From contig CANJUF010000014.1 in assembly GCA_947477745.1 (NCBI GenBank), positions 1 through 64,000 on the forward strand: a stretch of 64,000 bases of DNA, written 5' to 3'. Below are positions 25,994 to 35,826 of this stretch, piece by piece (position 1 is the first letter of the stretch; every line of letters starts with the position of its first letter). The position numbers and the translations under genes were made by a program. Source of the DNA: Sphingomonadaceae bacterium (GTDB taxonomy: Bacteria; Pseudomonadota; Alphaproteobacteria; Sphingomonadales; Sphingomonadaceae). The notes under the pieces are model-generated. The model ran no database searches. It was not told the origin of the DNA and saw nothing but the letters and a program-made list of their open reading frames with translations.

Positions 25994-28318
25994 TCAGGCG
26001 ACAGCTTCCAGCGGCGCCTCGACCTTCCTGTAGAGCGTCGTGCGCTGCGCGAGCGGCCTTCCGGCCATTTGCGAAGCGCGCTTCAGATCATCGACGCTGA
26101 GGTCCTGACCATGCGCAGCGCCTGCAGCCCGGCTGATCGATTCGTTCATCAGCACGCCGCCAAGGTCGTTGCAGCCTGCCGCAAGCGCAGCCGCCGCGCC
26201 ATCGACGCCCAGCTTCACCCATGAGCACTGGATCGAGTTAATCTCGCCAAACAGCGCGATGCGCGAAACCGCATGCATCATCATCGATTCGCGCCAGGTC
26301 GGACCCTTGCGGCTCTGCCCGCGGCGATACATCGGCGCTTCCATGTGGACGAGCGGCAGCGGTACAAATTCCGTAAAACCGCCGGTATCGCCTTGCAGTC
26401 GCCGCAGCTCGATCAGGTGACGCGCCCAGTGGATCGGCCGCTCGAGATGGCCGAACATGATCGTCGAGGTGGTCGGCAGTCCGACAAGATGCGCATCGCG
26501 CACCACATCAAGCCATTCGCGCGTCGTCAGCTTGTCGGGGCAGATCTGCGCGCGGATATCGTCGTGCAGGATTTCCGCTGCCGTGCCGGGCAGCGAACCA
26601 AGCCCCTCGTCCTTCAGCCGGGCGAGATAGTCGCGCGTCGTCATGCCCAGCGTGCGCGCGCCTTGCGAAACTTCGAGCGGCGAGAAGGCATGGACGTGAA
26701 GATCGGGGCACGCCTCTTTCACTGCACGCAGGATCGAAATGTACGTGTCGCCGGTATAGCTTGGGTGGATGCCGCCCTGCAGGCATACCTCGGTCGCGCC
26801 GCGCCCCACCGCTTCCACAGCCCGCCCGGCGATTTCGTCCAGATCGAGGTTGTACGGCTTGTCGCGAAAACCCGCCTTGATCGACGTCTTGGAAAAGGCA
26901 CAGAACGAGCAGGCGTGCGTGCAGATATTGGTATAGTTGATGTTGCGATTGACCACATAGGTCACCGTTTCGCCCATGGCGTCTGCGCGCAGGCCATCGG
27001 CGGCATCGATCACAGCCTGCGCATCGGCTCCGCGCGCTTCGAACAGGGTGACGATGTCCTGCTCGTCCAGCTCATAGCCATTGGCCGCGCGCGACAGAAT
27101 GCGCCGCAGGTCGAGCCTTGCGGCGCCCTCGTACTGAAAGCCCAGCGGCATTTCCGCCCTGCCCGGCGTTTCCATCGCGAGGCCCGGGCTCCAATTGGTG
27201 TCGCGCGCCAGTCCTTCGGAATCGGAGAGCTTGAACACCGCCGGCCGGATCGCCGGGTCGAGCCACGCGCCCTGATCGAGATCGATGAAGCGCGGATAGA
27301 CTGTCAGCCGTTCGGCGAGCGGCATGCCTGCGCGCGCGCAGATGGCGCGCAGCCGCTCGATCTCGGGCCACGGGGCTTCGGGGTTCACATGGTCGAGCGT
27401 GACCGGCGAAATTCCGCCCCAGTCGTCGATGCCGCAATCGATCAGTTCAGCAAGCCGCTCGTCGTTGAGATTGGGCGGGGCCTGCACCGAAACGTCGAGC
27501 GGCATGACGATGCGTGCGGCAGCAAGCACGCGCAGGAAATCGGCCTCGCTCGCCTCGGGCGCGCCGGCCATCTTGGTCCCAGGTTTGGGGGTGAAGTTCT
27601 GGACGATCACTTCCTGCACATGGCCGTGCGCCAGGTGCAGATCGCGTATCGCGATCAGCGCTTCGATGCGCTCCCGCGCCGTCTCGCCGATGCCGATCAA
27701 CACGCCGGTGGTCATCGGCATTTTCGCGCGCCCCGCCGCTTCGAGCGATGCGATACGCAATGCCGGAACCTTGTCGGGCGAGCCAAAGTGCGCCCCGCCC
27801 CTCTCGCACAGCCGCTCGGACGTCGATTCGAGCATCAGACCGCACGACGGCGCGACGGACCGCAGCACGGCGAAATCGGCTTCGTCGAGAAGTCCCGCGT
27901 TGATATGAGGCAGCAGGCCGGTTTCGCGCACGATCGCTTCGGCCAGATCGCGCGCATAGTCGATTGTGCGGACATAGCCGCGTTCGGCCAGCCAGTCGCG
28001 CGCAACCTGATAGCGGCGTTCCGGCGCATCGCCGAAAGTGAGCAGCGCTTCCTTGCAGCCCGCCGCCTGACCGGCACGAGCAACCTCAAGCACTTCGTCA
28101 ACGCTCATGTAGGGCGCGGAAAGCTGCGAGGGCGTCGTCGCGAAAGTGCAATAGTGGCACACGTCCATGCACAGCCGGGTTACCGGAATGAACACCTTGG
28201 GCGAATAAGTCATCACCCGCTTGCCCATGGCATCGCGGCGCGCGCGCGCTTCTTCCATCAGGTCTTCGAGCGGCGTGTCCAGCAGCCGTTCGATCAGCAT
28301 GGCATTGTCCGTGTGCAT
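25994..28318 (-). CDS. cofGH: Fused FO synthase CofGH (7,8-didemethyl-8-hydroxy-5-deazariboflavin synthase)
   Basis: A 774-residue double radical-SAM enzyme that makes the FO chromophore of cofactor F420 from tyrosine and the riboflavin precursor. Two [4Fe-4S] cysteine motifs are visible: CMDVCHYC (Cys 50, 54, 57; CofG half) and, about 60% along, CTHACSFC (CofH half). The fused form corresponds to actinobacterial FbiC. ATG 28318 lies 4 bases after the cofD stop, so cofE-cofD-cofGH form one minus-strand operon. A TTG further upstream would run into cofD. Confidence 0.95.
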   Translation of the reverse strand: MHTDNAMLIERLLDTPLEDLMEEARARRDAMGKRVMTYSPKVFIPVTRLCMDVCHYCTFATTPSQLSAPYMSVDEVLEVARAGQAAGCKEALLTFGDAPERRYQVARDWLAERGYVRTIDYARDLAEAIVRETGLLPHINAGLLDEADFAVLRSVAPSCGLMLESTSERLCERGGAHFGSPDKVPALRIASLEAAGRAKMPMTTGVLIGIGETARERIEALIAIRDLHLAHGHVQEVIVQNFTPKPGTKMAGAPEASEADFLRVLAAARIVMPLDVSVQAPPNLNDERLAELIDCGIDDWGGISPVTLDHVNPEAPWPEIERLRAICARAGMPLAERLTVYPRFIDLDQGAWLDPAIRPAVFKLSDSEGLARDTNWSPGLAMETPGRAEMPLGFQYEGAARLDLRRILSRAANGYELDEQDIVTLFEARGADAQAVIDAADGLRADAMGETVTYVVNRNINYTNICTHACSFCAFSKTSIKAGFRDKPYNLDLDEIAGRAVEAVGRGATEVCLQGGIHPSYTGDTYISILRAVKEACPDLHVHAFSPLEVSQGARTLGMTTRDYLARLKDEGLGSLPGTAAEILHDDIRAQICPDKLTTREWLDVVRDAHLVGLPTTSTIMFGHLERPIHWARHLIELRRLQGDTGGFTEFVPLPLVHMEAPMYRRGQSRKGPTWRESMMMHAVSRIALFGEINSIQCSWVKLGVDGAAAALAAGCNDLGGVLMNESISRAAGAAHGQDLSVDDLKRASQMAGRPLAQRTTLYRKVEAPLEAVA

Positions 28319-28322
28319 CTGT

Positions 28323-29270
28323 TCAATCCACCTTGCCAGCAAGAGCAAGAACCTCGCTGGCCAGTCTCTCCCGATCCGCGCTGCTGCGCATCACCGTTTG
28401 CGTGACCGTGGCGCAAAGCCCGGTGTCGCGCAAGGCCTCGGCATCGGCGGCGTCGGTCTCATCGATGACAAGGTGATCGAGCAGGTCGCCGTAGTGCGCG
28501 GCCAGGGCGAGGTTGGTAACCGGCTGGCCGAGTTCTGCCATCAGCTTGGCCAGCGGTCCCTTGAGCGCCGTGCCGCCAACCAGCGGAGATACGGCGATTA
28601 CTGGGACCGTAAGCGCCGCGATCTGCTGGCGCAGGCCGGGAAGCGCGAGGATCGGATCTACGCTGAGCCAAGGGTTGGATGGGCAGATGACGATGGCGGC
28701 GAGATCGGGGCGAGACAGCGCTTGGATAAACCCCGGAGAAATGCGCGCCTTGTCTGCCCCGGCGAAGCGCACCCCGCGCACCTCGGGCCGGCACTGCTCG
28801 CGTACGAAATAGTGCTGAAAATCGAGCCAGCCCGCGTCCGTCTCGACCTGGGTTCGCACCGGATCGTCGCTCATCGGCACTACGCGGTGCGCAATGCCAA
28901 GCTGCACGGTGAGCCGAGCCGTAATTTCGCTCAGGCTCTCGCCCGCGCGCAGATGCATGGCGCGCGTCAAGTGCAGGCCAAGGTCGCGGTCGCCGAGGTT
29001 GAACCAGTCGGGACCGCCGAGCCGGGAAAGCATGGCCATCGCCTGCCAGGTCTCGTCGGCGACGCCCCAGCCGCGCACCGTGTCGTTGAGCCCGGCAAGC
29101 GCATAGGTCACCGAATCGAGATCGGGGCAGATCGTCAGGCCAAGGTGTTCGAAATCGTCGCCGGTATTGACCGCGATCGTCAGCTGCTCTGGCGGCAAGA
29201 CCGCGCAGAGCCCCGCGGCCAGCTTCGCTCCGCCGACCCCGCCGGAAAGTGCAAGAATGTGCCCGCTCAT
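28323..29270 (-). CDS. cofD: CofD (2-phospho-L-lactate or phosphoenolpyruvyl transferase of F420 biosynthesis)
   Basis: A 315-residue enzyme that transfers the activated three-carbon phospho-acid from its GDP carrier to FO, giving (dehydro)F420-0. Family motifs: [17 protein letters not shown] at the start, [12 protein letters not shown] and [15 protein letters not shown]. The ATG at 29270 overlaps the cofE stop (ATGA). Whether it uses a lactate, enolpyruvate or glycerate derivative cannot be read by eye. Confidence 0.95.
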   Translation of the reverse strand: MSGHILALSGGVGGAKLAAGLCAVLPPEQLTIAVNTGDDFEHLGLTICPDLDSVTYALAGLNDTVRGWGVADETWQAMAMLSRLGGPDWFNLGDRDLGLHLTRAMHLRAGESLSEITARLTVQLGIAHRVVPMSDDPVRTQVETDAGWLDFQHYFVREQCRPEVRGVRFAGADKARISPGFIQALSRPDLAAIVICPSNPWLSVDPILALPGLRQQIAALTVPVIAVSPLVGGTALKGPLAKLMAELGQPVTNLALAAHYGDLLDHLVIDETDAADAEALRDTGLCATVTQTVMRSSADRERLASEVLALAGKVD

Positions 29271-30040
29271 CGGAACATGTCCTCGGCAATCGGGCGCAAC
29301 GCTGCTGCCGCACCGGGGCCGTGCTCCGCTGTAACCCAGCGCCCCCCGCCGCGCACAATGGCGGCGGGGGTGCCTTCGTTGCCCTCGCCCATCGCCAAGG
29401 CGGCCATGGCGGCGAGACTGTCGGCAATCGCGATGACGGTTGCCTGCAAGGTCCGTCCAAACAGGTCCTTGCCGGTCCCGCGCCGGTCTTCGAGCACGGC
29501 GAGTCCCGCGCAGCCGATTGCCGCGCCGACTGTGCCGATCCGCCACGCCCGGCCCATGGAGTCGGCAACAACCACCGCAGGCGCCGCGCCGGTGATCTCG
29601 CGCAGTTTTTCTCGGATCGCCCGCGCGCTTGCATCGGGATCGACGGGCCAGAGCAGCACCGTCTCCTCGCCCGGATCGGCCACGTTCGAGGCGTCGATCC
29701 CGGCATTGGCGAGAACATGGCCGGTACGGTGGCGAGCTATGATCGCCGGCACGCTGACACGCACCAGCTCGCTGCTTTCATCAAGGATGAGCTGGACGTG
29801 AGCCGGATCGCGCTGCGTTTCGGTGGCAATGCGCTGCGCTTCTTCGCTGAGCGCCACATCCGAAAGCCGTACCAGCCTGCCTTCGGCCTTGGAAACGATC
29901 TTCTGCGCGACGACGACCACATCGTCACCGCACAGCCTTTCCCCGGCCCGCGCCATCGCCGCCGCGATCTCGCCCGCGACCGACATGCCGGGCGCGAACA
30001 GCGGCATGTCTGCGAGTGTTGTAACGCTTATTGCAGTCAC
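29267..30040 (-). CDS. cofE: CofE (F420-0:gamma-glutamyl ligase)
   Basis: A 257-residue GTP-dependent ligase adding glutamate residues to F420-0. The GTG start at 30040 (ATG 30007 would cut the conserved first strand) gives the stand-alone length. Motifs: [41 protein letters not shown] and the [14 protein letters not shown] segment. The extra C-terminal FMN reductase domain of mycobacterial FbiB is absent. It overlaps cofD by 4 bases and is divergent from npdG. Confidence 0.94.
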   Translation of the reverse strand: MTAISVTTLADMPLFAPGMSVAGEIAAAMARAGERLCGDDVVVVAQKIVSKAEGRLVRLSDVALSEEAQRIATETQRDPAHVQLILDESSELVRVSVPAIIARHRTGHVLANAGIDASNVADPGEETVLLWPVDPDASARAIREKLREITGAAPAVVVADSMGRAWRIGTVGAAIGCAGLAVLEDRRGTGKDLFGRTLQATVIAIADSLAAMAALAMGEGNEGTPAAIVRGGGRWVTAEHGPGAAAALRPIAEDMFR

Positions 30041-30149
30041 GAAACCCTATGCCTCCCGATTGCCCGATAAACTGTTTGCGCCCCGGCAAGCGGGCGCTAG
30101 GGGCAAACCAAGCAAACACGCAACCAGAAACACCAGGAGCAGGCAGGCA

Positions 30150-30812
30150 ATGGCATCGATAGCGGTAATCGGCGGCACCGGAGACCTTGGCAGGGGCATC
30201 GTGCGCCGTCTGGCCAAGGCTGGGCATGACGTGACCATCGGCTCGCGCGCGGCAGAGAAGGCCAAGGCCGCTGCCGATGACATGGCGTCGCTCGGAATCA
30301 CGCTCGGCCATGCCGCGAACGAGGATGCCGCCGTCGGCAAGGACATCGTCATCGTCACCGTGCCTTACGAATCGCAGGCGAGCACGCTGGGCCTCATCAA
30401 GGACAAGGTCGGTTCCGCGATTGTCGTCGACACCACCGTGCCGCTGATGCCGCCCAAGGTGATGCGCGTGCAGCTTCCTGCTGCCGGCTGCGCCGCGCTC
30501 GAAGCCAAGACGATCCTTGGCGAAGGCGTGCGTTTCGTTACCGCGTTCCACAATGTCTCGGCACACCACCTCGACAGCGACCACGCGATCGAATGCGACG
30601 TGCTGGTGTTCAGCGACGATGTCGAAGCGCGCAATACAGTGGTTGGTCTTTGCCCCGGCATGGGCCTGCGCGGCCTTTCGGGCGGATCGCTGAACAATTC
30701 CGCCGCCGCCGAAGCGCTGACCTCGATCCTCATCTACATGAACAAAACCTACAAGGCCGACGGCGCTGGAATCCGCTTCACCAATTTGACGGAAGCACCG
30801 GCGATCCCGTGA
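30150..30812 (+). CDS. npdG: NADPH-dependent F420 reductase
   Basis: A 220-residue reductase that keeps F420 reduced at the expense of NADPH. It starts MASIAVIGGTGDLGRGIVRR, the NADP-binding Rossmann motif, with GSRAAEKA at the end of the second strand for the 2'-phosphate, and has the family segments TVPYESQASTL and AFHNVSAHHL. ATG 30150 follows AGGAGC. It is divergent from cofE and overlaps cofC (GTGA), so reduction is coupled to synthesis. Confidence 0.92.
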   Translation: MASIAVIGGTGDLGRGIVRRLAKAGHDVTIGSRAAEKAKAAADDMASLGITLGHAANEDAAVGKDIVIVTVPYESQASTLGLIKDKVGSAIVVDTTVPLMPPKVMRVQLPAAGCAALEAKTILGEGVRFVTAFHNVSAHHLDSDHAIECDVLVFSDDVEARNTVVGLCPGMGLRGLSGGSLNNSAAAEALTSILIYMNKTYKADGAGIRFTNLTEAPAIP

Positions 30813-31408
30813 CCTGCTGGGTCGTCATCCCGATCAAGGCTTCAGGCTCGGCTAAGAGCCGCCTCGCGGGCGCACTACAACCGGATGAGCGAGAGTTGCT
30901 GGTTGGGGCAATGCTCGAGCATGTGGTCCAGGCAGCACAGGGCGCATCGCGGGTCACTCGAACGGTGCTCGTGGGGCCGTCCCGGATAGGCTTGCCGGTT
31001 TCGATTCCCTTGCTTGAGGATCCAGGCAAGGGTCTCAATGCCGCTATCGAAGGTGCCGTGGCGCAGTTGATTGGCAGGGAGCAAACCCCACCCGAACGTC
31101 TGCTAATTCTGTTCGCGGACTTGCCCGAAGTCACATCGGCGGAAATTGACCTGCTGGCCGCCGCGCCGCCGGACAAGGTCGCTTTGGCGCCAGACCGTCA
31201 CGAAATCGGCACCAACGCAGTGTCGTTGCCCGTGTCGGCTGCGAGCAAGTTCCGTTTTGCATTTGGCGAGGACAGCTTCGCACGGCACAAGGCAGAATGC
31301 GCGCGGCTAGGCCTTGGGATCGAAGTGATTATGAGCCACGGGCTCGAACGCGATGTTGACGAACCGGCAGACCTGCCGGATGCAAGGTCAGCGTTAGGCA
31401 AAAAATAA
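30809..31408 (+). CDS. cofC: CofC (phospholactate/phosphoenolpyruvate guanylyltransferase)
   Basis: A 199-residue nucleotidyltransferase that activates the three-carbon acid with GTP for CofD. GTG 30809 overlaps the npdG stop (GTGA). The N-terminal motif WVVIPIKASGSAKSRLAG is the nucleotide loop; FADLPEVTSAEIDLL holds the metal Asp, and GTNAVSLPVSAASKFRFAFGEDSF the acid-binding part. It completes the set of F420 enzymes at this locus. Confidence 0.92.
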   Translation: MTCWVVIPIKASGSAKSRLAGALQPDERELLVGAMLEHVVQAAQGASRVTRTVLVGPSRIGLPVSIPLLEDPGKGLNAAIEGAVAQLIGREQTPPERLLILFADLPEVTSAEIDLLAAAPPDKVALAPDRHEIGTNAVSLPVSAASKFRFAFGEDSFARHKAECARLGLGIEVIMSHGLERDVDEPADLPDARSALGKK

Positions 31409-31430
31409 ATAGGCGCGCAGGGAGAGCAGA

Positions 31431-32282
31431 ATGGACAAGAACGATATTGACCTTTCCGGCAAGGTCGCGGTCATCACCGGCGGCGGCGGCGGCATCGGCC
31501 GAGCGATCGCACTGTGCATGGCCGACATGGGCGCCGACATCGCCATCATCGAATCGATCCCCGAGCGCTGCGAGCAAATGCGCGAACTGGTCGCCCAGCG
31601 TGGCCGTCAGGTGCTCGCGCTCGAATGCAATGTCATGGAAGCCGACAAGCTGCGCGAGGCGATGGACGCGATCAAGGCGCACTTCGGCCGCATAGATGTC
31701 CTGGTCAACAATGCCGGCGGCGTTGCTCCGCGCGCTTTCGTCGACCTCAAGGAGGCGAGCTTTCGCCGTCACATCGAGCTTAACCTCGTCAGCACCGTAA
31801 TCGCCACGCAAATGGCGGCACAGCTGATGATCGAGCGCGGCGAAGGCGGCGCCATCGTCAATGTCTCGAGCATCGAGGGATCACGCGCCGCGCCCAACTA
31901 TGCCGTTTATGCCGCGTGCAAGGCTGGCGTGAACAACCTGACGAGGACGCTCGCGGTCGAGCTTGCCGAACACGGCATCCGCATCAACACCATCGCGCCC
32001 GATATGACCGATACGCCGGGCCTGCGCGGCAATCTCACCGGTGCGGTCGACGAAACCATCTGGTATCAACGCACGCCCGAGCAGATCGAAGGCGTGCGCC
32101 GCCGCATCCCGATGGGCCGCACCGGCATTGCAGAGGAATGCGGCCGGGCGGCCGTATTCCTCGCCTCGCCGATGTCGAGCTACATCACTGGCGTCACGCT
32201 TGCCGTCGATGGCGGCACCTGGGCGTCGAGCGGTTGGGTGCGCTCAAGCGAAAACAAGTGGATCCTTCCCCCCGAGGATTGA
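31431..32282 (+). CDS. Short-chain dehydrogenase/reductase of the F420 locus
   Basis: A 283-residue SDR from ATG 31431 with GGGAGAGCAG upstream. TGGGGGIGRA nucleotide site, VLVNNAGGVAP, catalytic Ser in VNVSSIEGS and YAACK. The tail (SSENKWILPPED) is longer than usual. It starts 22 bases after cofC and precedes an F420-type LLM oxidoreductase, so the F420 pathway and these two redox enzymes probably share a transcript. Confidence 0.9.
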   Translation: MDKNDIDLSGKVAVITGGGGGIGRAIALCMADMGADIAIIESIPERCEQMRELVAQRGRQVLALECNVMEADKLREAMDAIKAHFGRIDVLVNNAGGVAPRAFVDLKEASFRRHIELNLVSTVIATQMAAQLMIERGEGGAIVNVSSIEGSRAAPNYAVYAACKAGVNNLTRTLAVELAEHGIRINTIAPDMTDTPGLRGNLTGAVDETIWYQRTPEQIEGVRRRIPMGRTGIAEECGRAAVFLASPMSSYITGVTLAVDGGTWASSGWVRSSENKWILPPED

Positions 32283-32331
32283 TCCGCCCATCCCCCGTTT
32301 CCCCGAGACCATGTGAACAGGATTCCGAGCG

Positions 32332-33246
32332 ATGCCCTATGACATTTCCGTCGCCATGCCGATCGACCACGTCGAAACCGCGCACGCCTTCTGGTCGCAT
32401 GAGGCGATCGTAGCGGTGGCAAAGGCCGCCGATGGGGCCGGTTTTGGCGCAGCCAGCGTTACCGATCATCCGGTGCCAAGCTCACGATGGCTGGCGGCGG
32501 GCGGCCATTTCGCTCAGGACCCTTTTGTCATGCTCGGGCTTGTCGGCGGGGTGACGAGCCGCATCAAGCTGATGACCAACATCGTCGTGCTGCCTTACCG
32601 CAATCCCTTCGTGACCGCGCGCGCGGTCTCTTCGCTCGACAGGTTCACCGGCGGGCGGTTCATCTTCGGCATCGGCGCGGGTTACCTCAAGGCCGAATAC
32701 AAGGCGCTCGGCGTCGATTTCGACAACCGCAACGACCTGATGGACGAATATATCCGGGCGATGAAGGCAAGCTGGACCGGCGAGGATTTCACCTTCGAGG
32801 GCACCGGCTATATCGCCATGGGCAACACGGTGCAGCCAAGCCCGACGCAAAAGCCGCATCCGCCGCTGGTGATCGGCGGCAATTCCAAGCGCGCGCTGCG
32901 GCGCACGGCAGAGCTGGGTGATTTCTGGTACCCCTTCATCGTGCCCAAGATGATCTCGGACACTGCGCGCACCGCCAACATCTCCAACGACGCGGAGATG
33001 CAGGAGGCGATCGACTACATGAACGAGCATTGCGACAAGATCGGGCGCAAGGACCGGCCCGGCCTGATGATGGCGGGCGGGTTCAGCATGTCGGGCAACT
33101 GGAACGCGCAGCAGGCGATCGACCTCTATTCGCACCACCGGGAGCTTGGCGCGGCGCTGTCCGGATCGAGCATCGATGCGACGAGCGTGTCGGAATGGTG
33201 CGATCATGCGCGCCGGTTCGGCGAGGAAGTGATCGCTAAACTTTAG
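32332..33246 (+). CDS. LLM-class F420-dependent oxidoreductase (predicted)
   Basis: A 304-residue luciferase-like TIM-barrel oxidoreductase. Typical segments: [18 protein letters not shown] near the N-terminus, [16 protein letters not shown] and [26 protein letters not shown], the phosphate-binding stretch of the family. LLM proteins use FMN or F420; direct linkage to cof genes argues for F420. Substrate unknown. Its last 11 bases overlap the convergent thiE. Confidence 0.85.
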   Translation: MPYDISVAMPIDHVETAHAFWSHEAIVAVAKAADGAGFGAASVTDHPVPSSRWLAAGGHFAQDPFVMLGLVGGVTSRIKLMTNIVVLPYRNPFVTARAVSSLDRFTGGRFIFGIGAGYLKAEYKALGVDFDNRNDLMDEYIRAMKASWTGEDFTFEGTGYIAMGNTVQPSPTQKPHPPLVIGGNSKRALRRTAELGDFWYPFIVPKMISDTARTANISNDAEMQEAIDYMNEHCDKIGRKDRPGLMMAGGFSMSGNWNAQQAIDLYSHHRELGAALSGSSIDATSVSEWCDHARRFGEEVIAKL

Positions 33247-33886
33247 GCTGAACCTCGGCCATCGCCTTGGCGAAGGCCCTCACCGCCTCGGCCTCGTCGC
33301 CTGACCACACCGCGTTCGAGACCGCCAGAAAATCCGCGCCCGCCGCCACCAGCGGAGCGCAGTTTTCCGGCGTAATCCCGCCGATGGCAACACAGGGGAT
33401 CTCGAAAATCGCTTGCCACCATTCGAGCGTCTCAAGATCGGCGCGGTGGCTGACCTCCTTCGTGGTGGTCGGGAAGAACGCACCGAAGGCGACATAGTCC
33501 GCGCCTGCCTCACCCGCAGCCATGGCAAGGTGGCGGCTGTCGTGACAGGTGACCCCGATCTGCGCCTCCTTGCCGAGTTCCTCGCGCGCTTCGGCGACGG
33601 TTCCGTCGTCCTGACCCAGATGCACGCCGTCCGCGCCGAGGCGCTTTGCCAGAGCAATCGAATCGTTGACGATGAAGGCAACATCGCGCTCGCTGCAAAC
33701 AGCCTGCAACGGCTCTGCAAGCCGCGCGCGCTCATGCTGGTCTGGGCCCTTCACGCGAAACTGGAACGCCGCGACCAGTCCCTCGCCCGCGTCGATCGCG
33801 CGCGCGAGCCTGTCGGGAAAATCGCCGCCTACATCGAGCGGAGAAATGAGGTAAAGCTGGCATGGCGGCGGGGCGTGTTTGGACAT
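33236..33886 (-). CDS. thiE: Thiamine phosphate synthase
   Basis: A 216-residue TIM-barrel enzyme joining the thiazole and pyrimidine halves of thiamine. Signatures: [61 protein letters not shown] and [14 protein letters not shown] 33886. No TPP riboswitch-like sequence was seen upstream. It ends inside the convergent LLM gene. Confidence 0.93.
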   Translation of the reverse strand: MSKHAPPPCQLYLISPLDVGGDFPDRLARAIDAGEGLVAAFQFRVKGPDQHERARLAEPLQAVCSERDVAFIVNDSIALAKRLGADGVHLGQDDGTVAEAREELGKEAQIGVTCHDSRHLAMAAGEAGADYVAFGAFFPTTTKEVSHRADLETLEWWQAIFEIPCVAIGGITPENCAPLVAAGADFLAVSNAVWSGDEAEAVRAFAKAMAEVQPKV

Positions 33887-33963
33887 GGTGCGCCTCTACC
33901 CCGGTGCGGCCAACTCGCCAAGCGTTCGGGAACAGTTAAGCCCGCCGCGTGCTTATTGCCGCC

Positions 33964-34401
33964 ATGAGAATCGCGATTGTCGCGGCTGCCTTGCCGCTCG
34001 CCCTTGCCGCTTGTACGTTGATCCCGGCGCCCTCGTCCGCGCCTGTGCCCGTCCCGGCGCCTTCACCCTTCCCGCCGCCGGCGCAGCAGGGTCCGGAACT
34101 GGTCTGGGCCGCGCTCGGCCAGCAAGCGGTGGTGGGAACAGTCGCTGTTACGCCGCTCGAATTGCTCGAAGACAGCCGCTGCCCGGCCAACGTCCAGTGC
34201 GTCTGGGCGGGCCAGGTGCGCAACCGCGCCGCCATCGGACTTGGCAGCGGCGCCGCAAACCGTGACCTGACAAGCGGCAAGCCGGAACAGGTAGCGGGCG
34301 GCGCGCTTGAACTTGTCGAGGTGCAACCTGCCAGAACCAGCGAAGCGGCAATCGCGCATGGCGACTACCGCTTCGGTTTTCGCTATATCGGCGGGCTCTA
34401 G
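33964..34401 (+). CDS. Predicted lipoprotein, unknown function
   Basis: A 145-residue protein from ATG 33964 (GTG 33949 would add five residues). The signal sequence ends in the lipobox LALAAC, so Cys17 should be lipidated. A Pro-rich linker (SSAPVPVPAPSPFPPPAQ) follows, then a domain with the pattern EDSRCPANVQCVWAGQV, whose two cysteines could form a disulfide. I have seen this Cys-Trp pattern in small proteobacterial lipoproteins of unknown role. Cell-envelope location is well supported; function is not. Confidence 0.75.
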   Translation: MRIAIVAAALPLALAACTLIPAPSSAPVPVPAPSPFPPPAQQGPELVWAALGQQAVVGTVAVTPLELLEDSRCPANVQCVWAGQVRNRAAIGLGSGAANRDLTSGKPEQVAGGALELVEVQPARTSEAAIAHGDYRFGFRYIGGL

Positions 34402-34419
34402 CACCCGTCAAGGCAAGGA

Positions 34420-35307
34420 TCAGGCGACGCTGGCTGCGTGGATCTGGTCGATTGCCGCTCCAAGCGTGGCATCGAACTCGGCGTCGCTCTGCTGGGCCTG
34501 GATTTCCTGAAGCAGGCCGCGGCTGAAGCTGGCGATCATGCCCTTGTTTTTGGCAAGCTCGGCGCAGGCCTCGTCGGTCGTGTAACCGCCCGACAGTGCG
34601 ACCACTGCAAGCACCTTGGGATGGGCGATGATGTCGGCATAGAGGTTTGCCTGCACGGGAATCGACAGCTTGAGCATGACCTGCTGGCCTTCGGGCAGCG
34701 CATCCAGATTCTTGAGGATCTCGGCATGGAGGATCTTCTCGCCCTCGGCGCGGTCGGCTGCCTTGATGTTGTATTCGGGTTCGAGCATTGGCATCAGCCC
34801 GCCGGCGATCACCTGCTTGCCCACTTCGAACTGCTGCGCAACAATCGCGGCAATGCCCTTGGCGTTTGCCGCATTGATGACCGAACGCTCCTTGGTGCCG
34901 AAAACACCGAGCCCCTTGGCGCGGGCCAGCAACTTGTCGAGATCAGGCATCGGCTTCATCAACTGAACGCCGTCCGCCTCGTCCTCGAGGCCCTTGTCGA
35001 TCTTGATGAAGGGCACCACGCCGCGATCGATCAGCGCCTGGGGGGTCGGCTTGCCATCGACCTGGCCGTCCATGGTCTTTTCGAACAGGATCGCGCCGAT
35101 CACCTTGCCGTTCGAGAAGCTGGGCGAGGTGATGATGCGGCTGCGCATCTCGTGGATCTTGGCGAACATCTCGTCTTCGCCCGACCATTCGCTGTCGGCG
35201 ATGCCATAGCCTTGCAGCGCCTTGGGCGTGGAACCGCCGCTCTGGTCAAGTGCAGCAATGAAGCCGCCCTTTGCGGCGATCTTGGCGGTCATATCGGCAG
35301 TGTTCAT
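34420..35307 (-). CDS. Class I fructose-bisphosphate aldolase
   Basis: A 295-residue class I (Schiff-base) aldolase splitting fructose-1,6-bisphosphate. The bacterial class I start GGFIAALDQSGGSTPKAL and the lysine-bearing strand VPFIKIDKGL are clear, with VIAGGLMPMLEPEYNI and VALSGGYTTDEAC at the phosphate site. ATG 35307. It lies downstream of tkt-gap-pgk on the same strand, so the block encodes lower glycolysis/pentose-phosphate steps. Confidence 0.92.
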   Translation of the reverse strand: MNTADMTAKIAAKGGFIAALDQSGGSTPKALQGYGIADSEWSGEDEMFAKIHEMRSRIITSPSFSNGKVIGAILFEKTMDGQVDGKPTPQALIDRGVVPFIKIDKGLEDEADGVQLMKPMPDLDKLLARAKGLGVFGTKERSVINAANAKGIAAIVAQQFEVGKQVIAGGLMPMLEPEYNIKAADRAEGEKILHAEILKNLDALPEGQQVMLKLSIPVQANLYADIIAHPKVLAVVALSGGYTTDEACAELAKNKGMIASFSRGLLQEIQAQQSDAEFDATLGAAIDQIHAASVA

Positions 35308-35391
35308 GGCGGATGGTCCTCTGGGGGTGAGATTTGGCGGCTGCTTAGCGCCGCGTTAAAGGCTGGGCAACTGCGGTAACCAAGTTGGCCG

Positions 35392-35814
35392 TCAAATGGG
35401 TGGCTGAGCCGGATCGGGCGGGCCTTTGAGCTCGACCGTGTTGCCTTCGGGATCGGCGATATAGATGCTCGGCCCGAAGCCCTGCGCTCCATAGCGCGTG
35501 GATATGCGGACGCCGCCCATGCCATGCGCGGCAAGATGCGCGAGGATCGCATCGCCGTCCCATGGCAGCACCTGCAGGCATATGTGATCGACGTTGCGGC
35601 CGCCTTCGCCCGGAGCTGCGCCGCCTTCGCGGCCCAGCTTGCCCTCGACATCGACGAGGTCGATCAAGGCATTGCCGATGCGAAGCTGGTAAAGCCCAAG
35701 GTTTTCGAGCGTGCGTTCAAGCCTTGCGCCCAGCACCAGCTCATAGAAGCGCAGCATCGCGGGCACATCGCGGACGCGGAAGACGACATGATCGATGGCG
35801 ACGATGTTGAGCGT
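35392..35814 (-). CDS. VOC-family protein with an apparent non-canonical (ACG) start
   Basis: A glyoxalase-like domain (IDHVVFRVRDVPAMLRFYEL ... VDHICLQV ... IYIADPEGNTVELKG). The first strand, with the metal-ligand-type His of IDHVV, lies upstream of every ATG, GTG or TTG in frame; the first canonical codon is GTG 35766, which would delete it. The frame opens right after the pgk TAA (35829-35827), in the same frame. ACG at 35814 has GAGGCGG a few bases upstream and the reading T-L-N-I-V-A-I-D-H fits an ATG-to-ACG change. Length from there is about 140 residues, normal for a single VOC protein. The start is an inference. Confidence 0.7.
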   Translation of the reverse strand, partial: TLNIVAIDHVVFRVRDVPAMLRFYELVLGARLERTLENLGLYQLRIGNALIDLVDVEGKLGREGGAAPGEGGRNVDHICLQVLPWDGDAILAHLAAHGMGGVRISTRYGAQGFGPSIYIADPEGNTVELKGPPDPAQPPI

Positions 35815-35826
35815 GGCCGCCTCGCG

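Noticed and set aside
33887..33963. TPP riboswitch upstream of thiE
   Set aside because: The short spacer lacks the conserved CTGAGA and THI-box elements.
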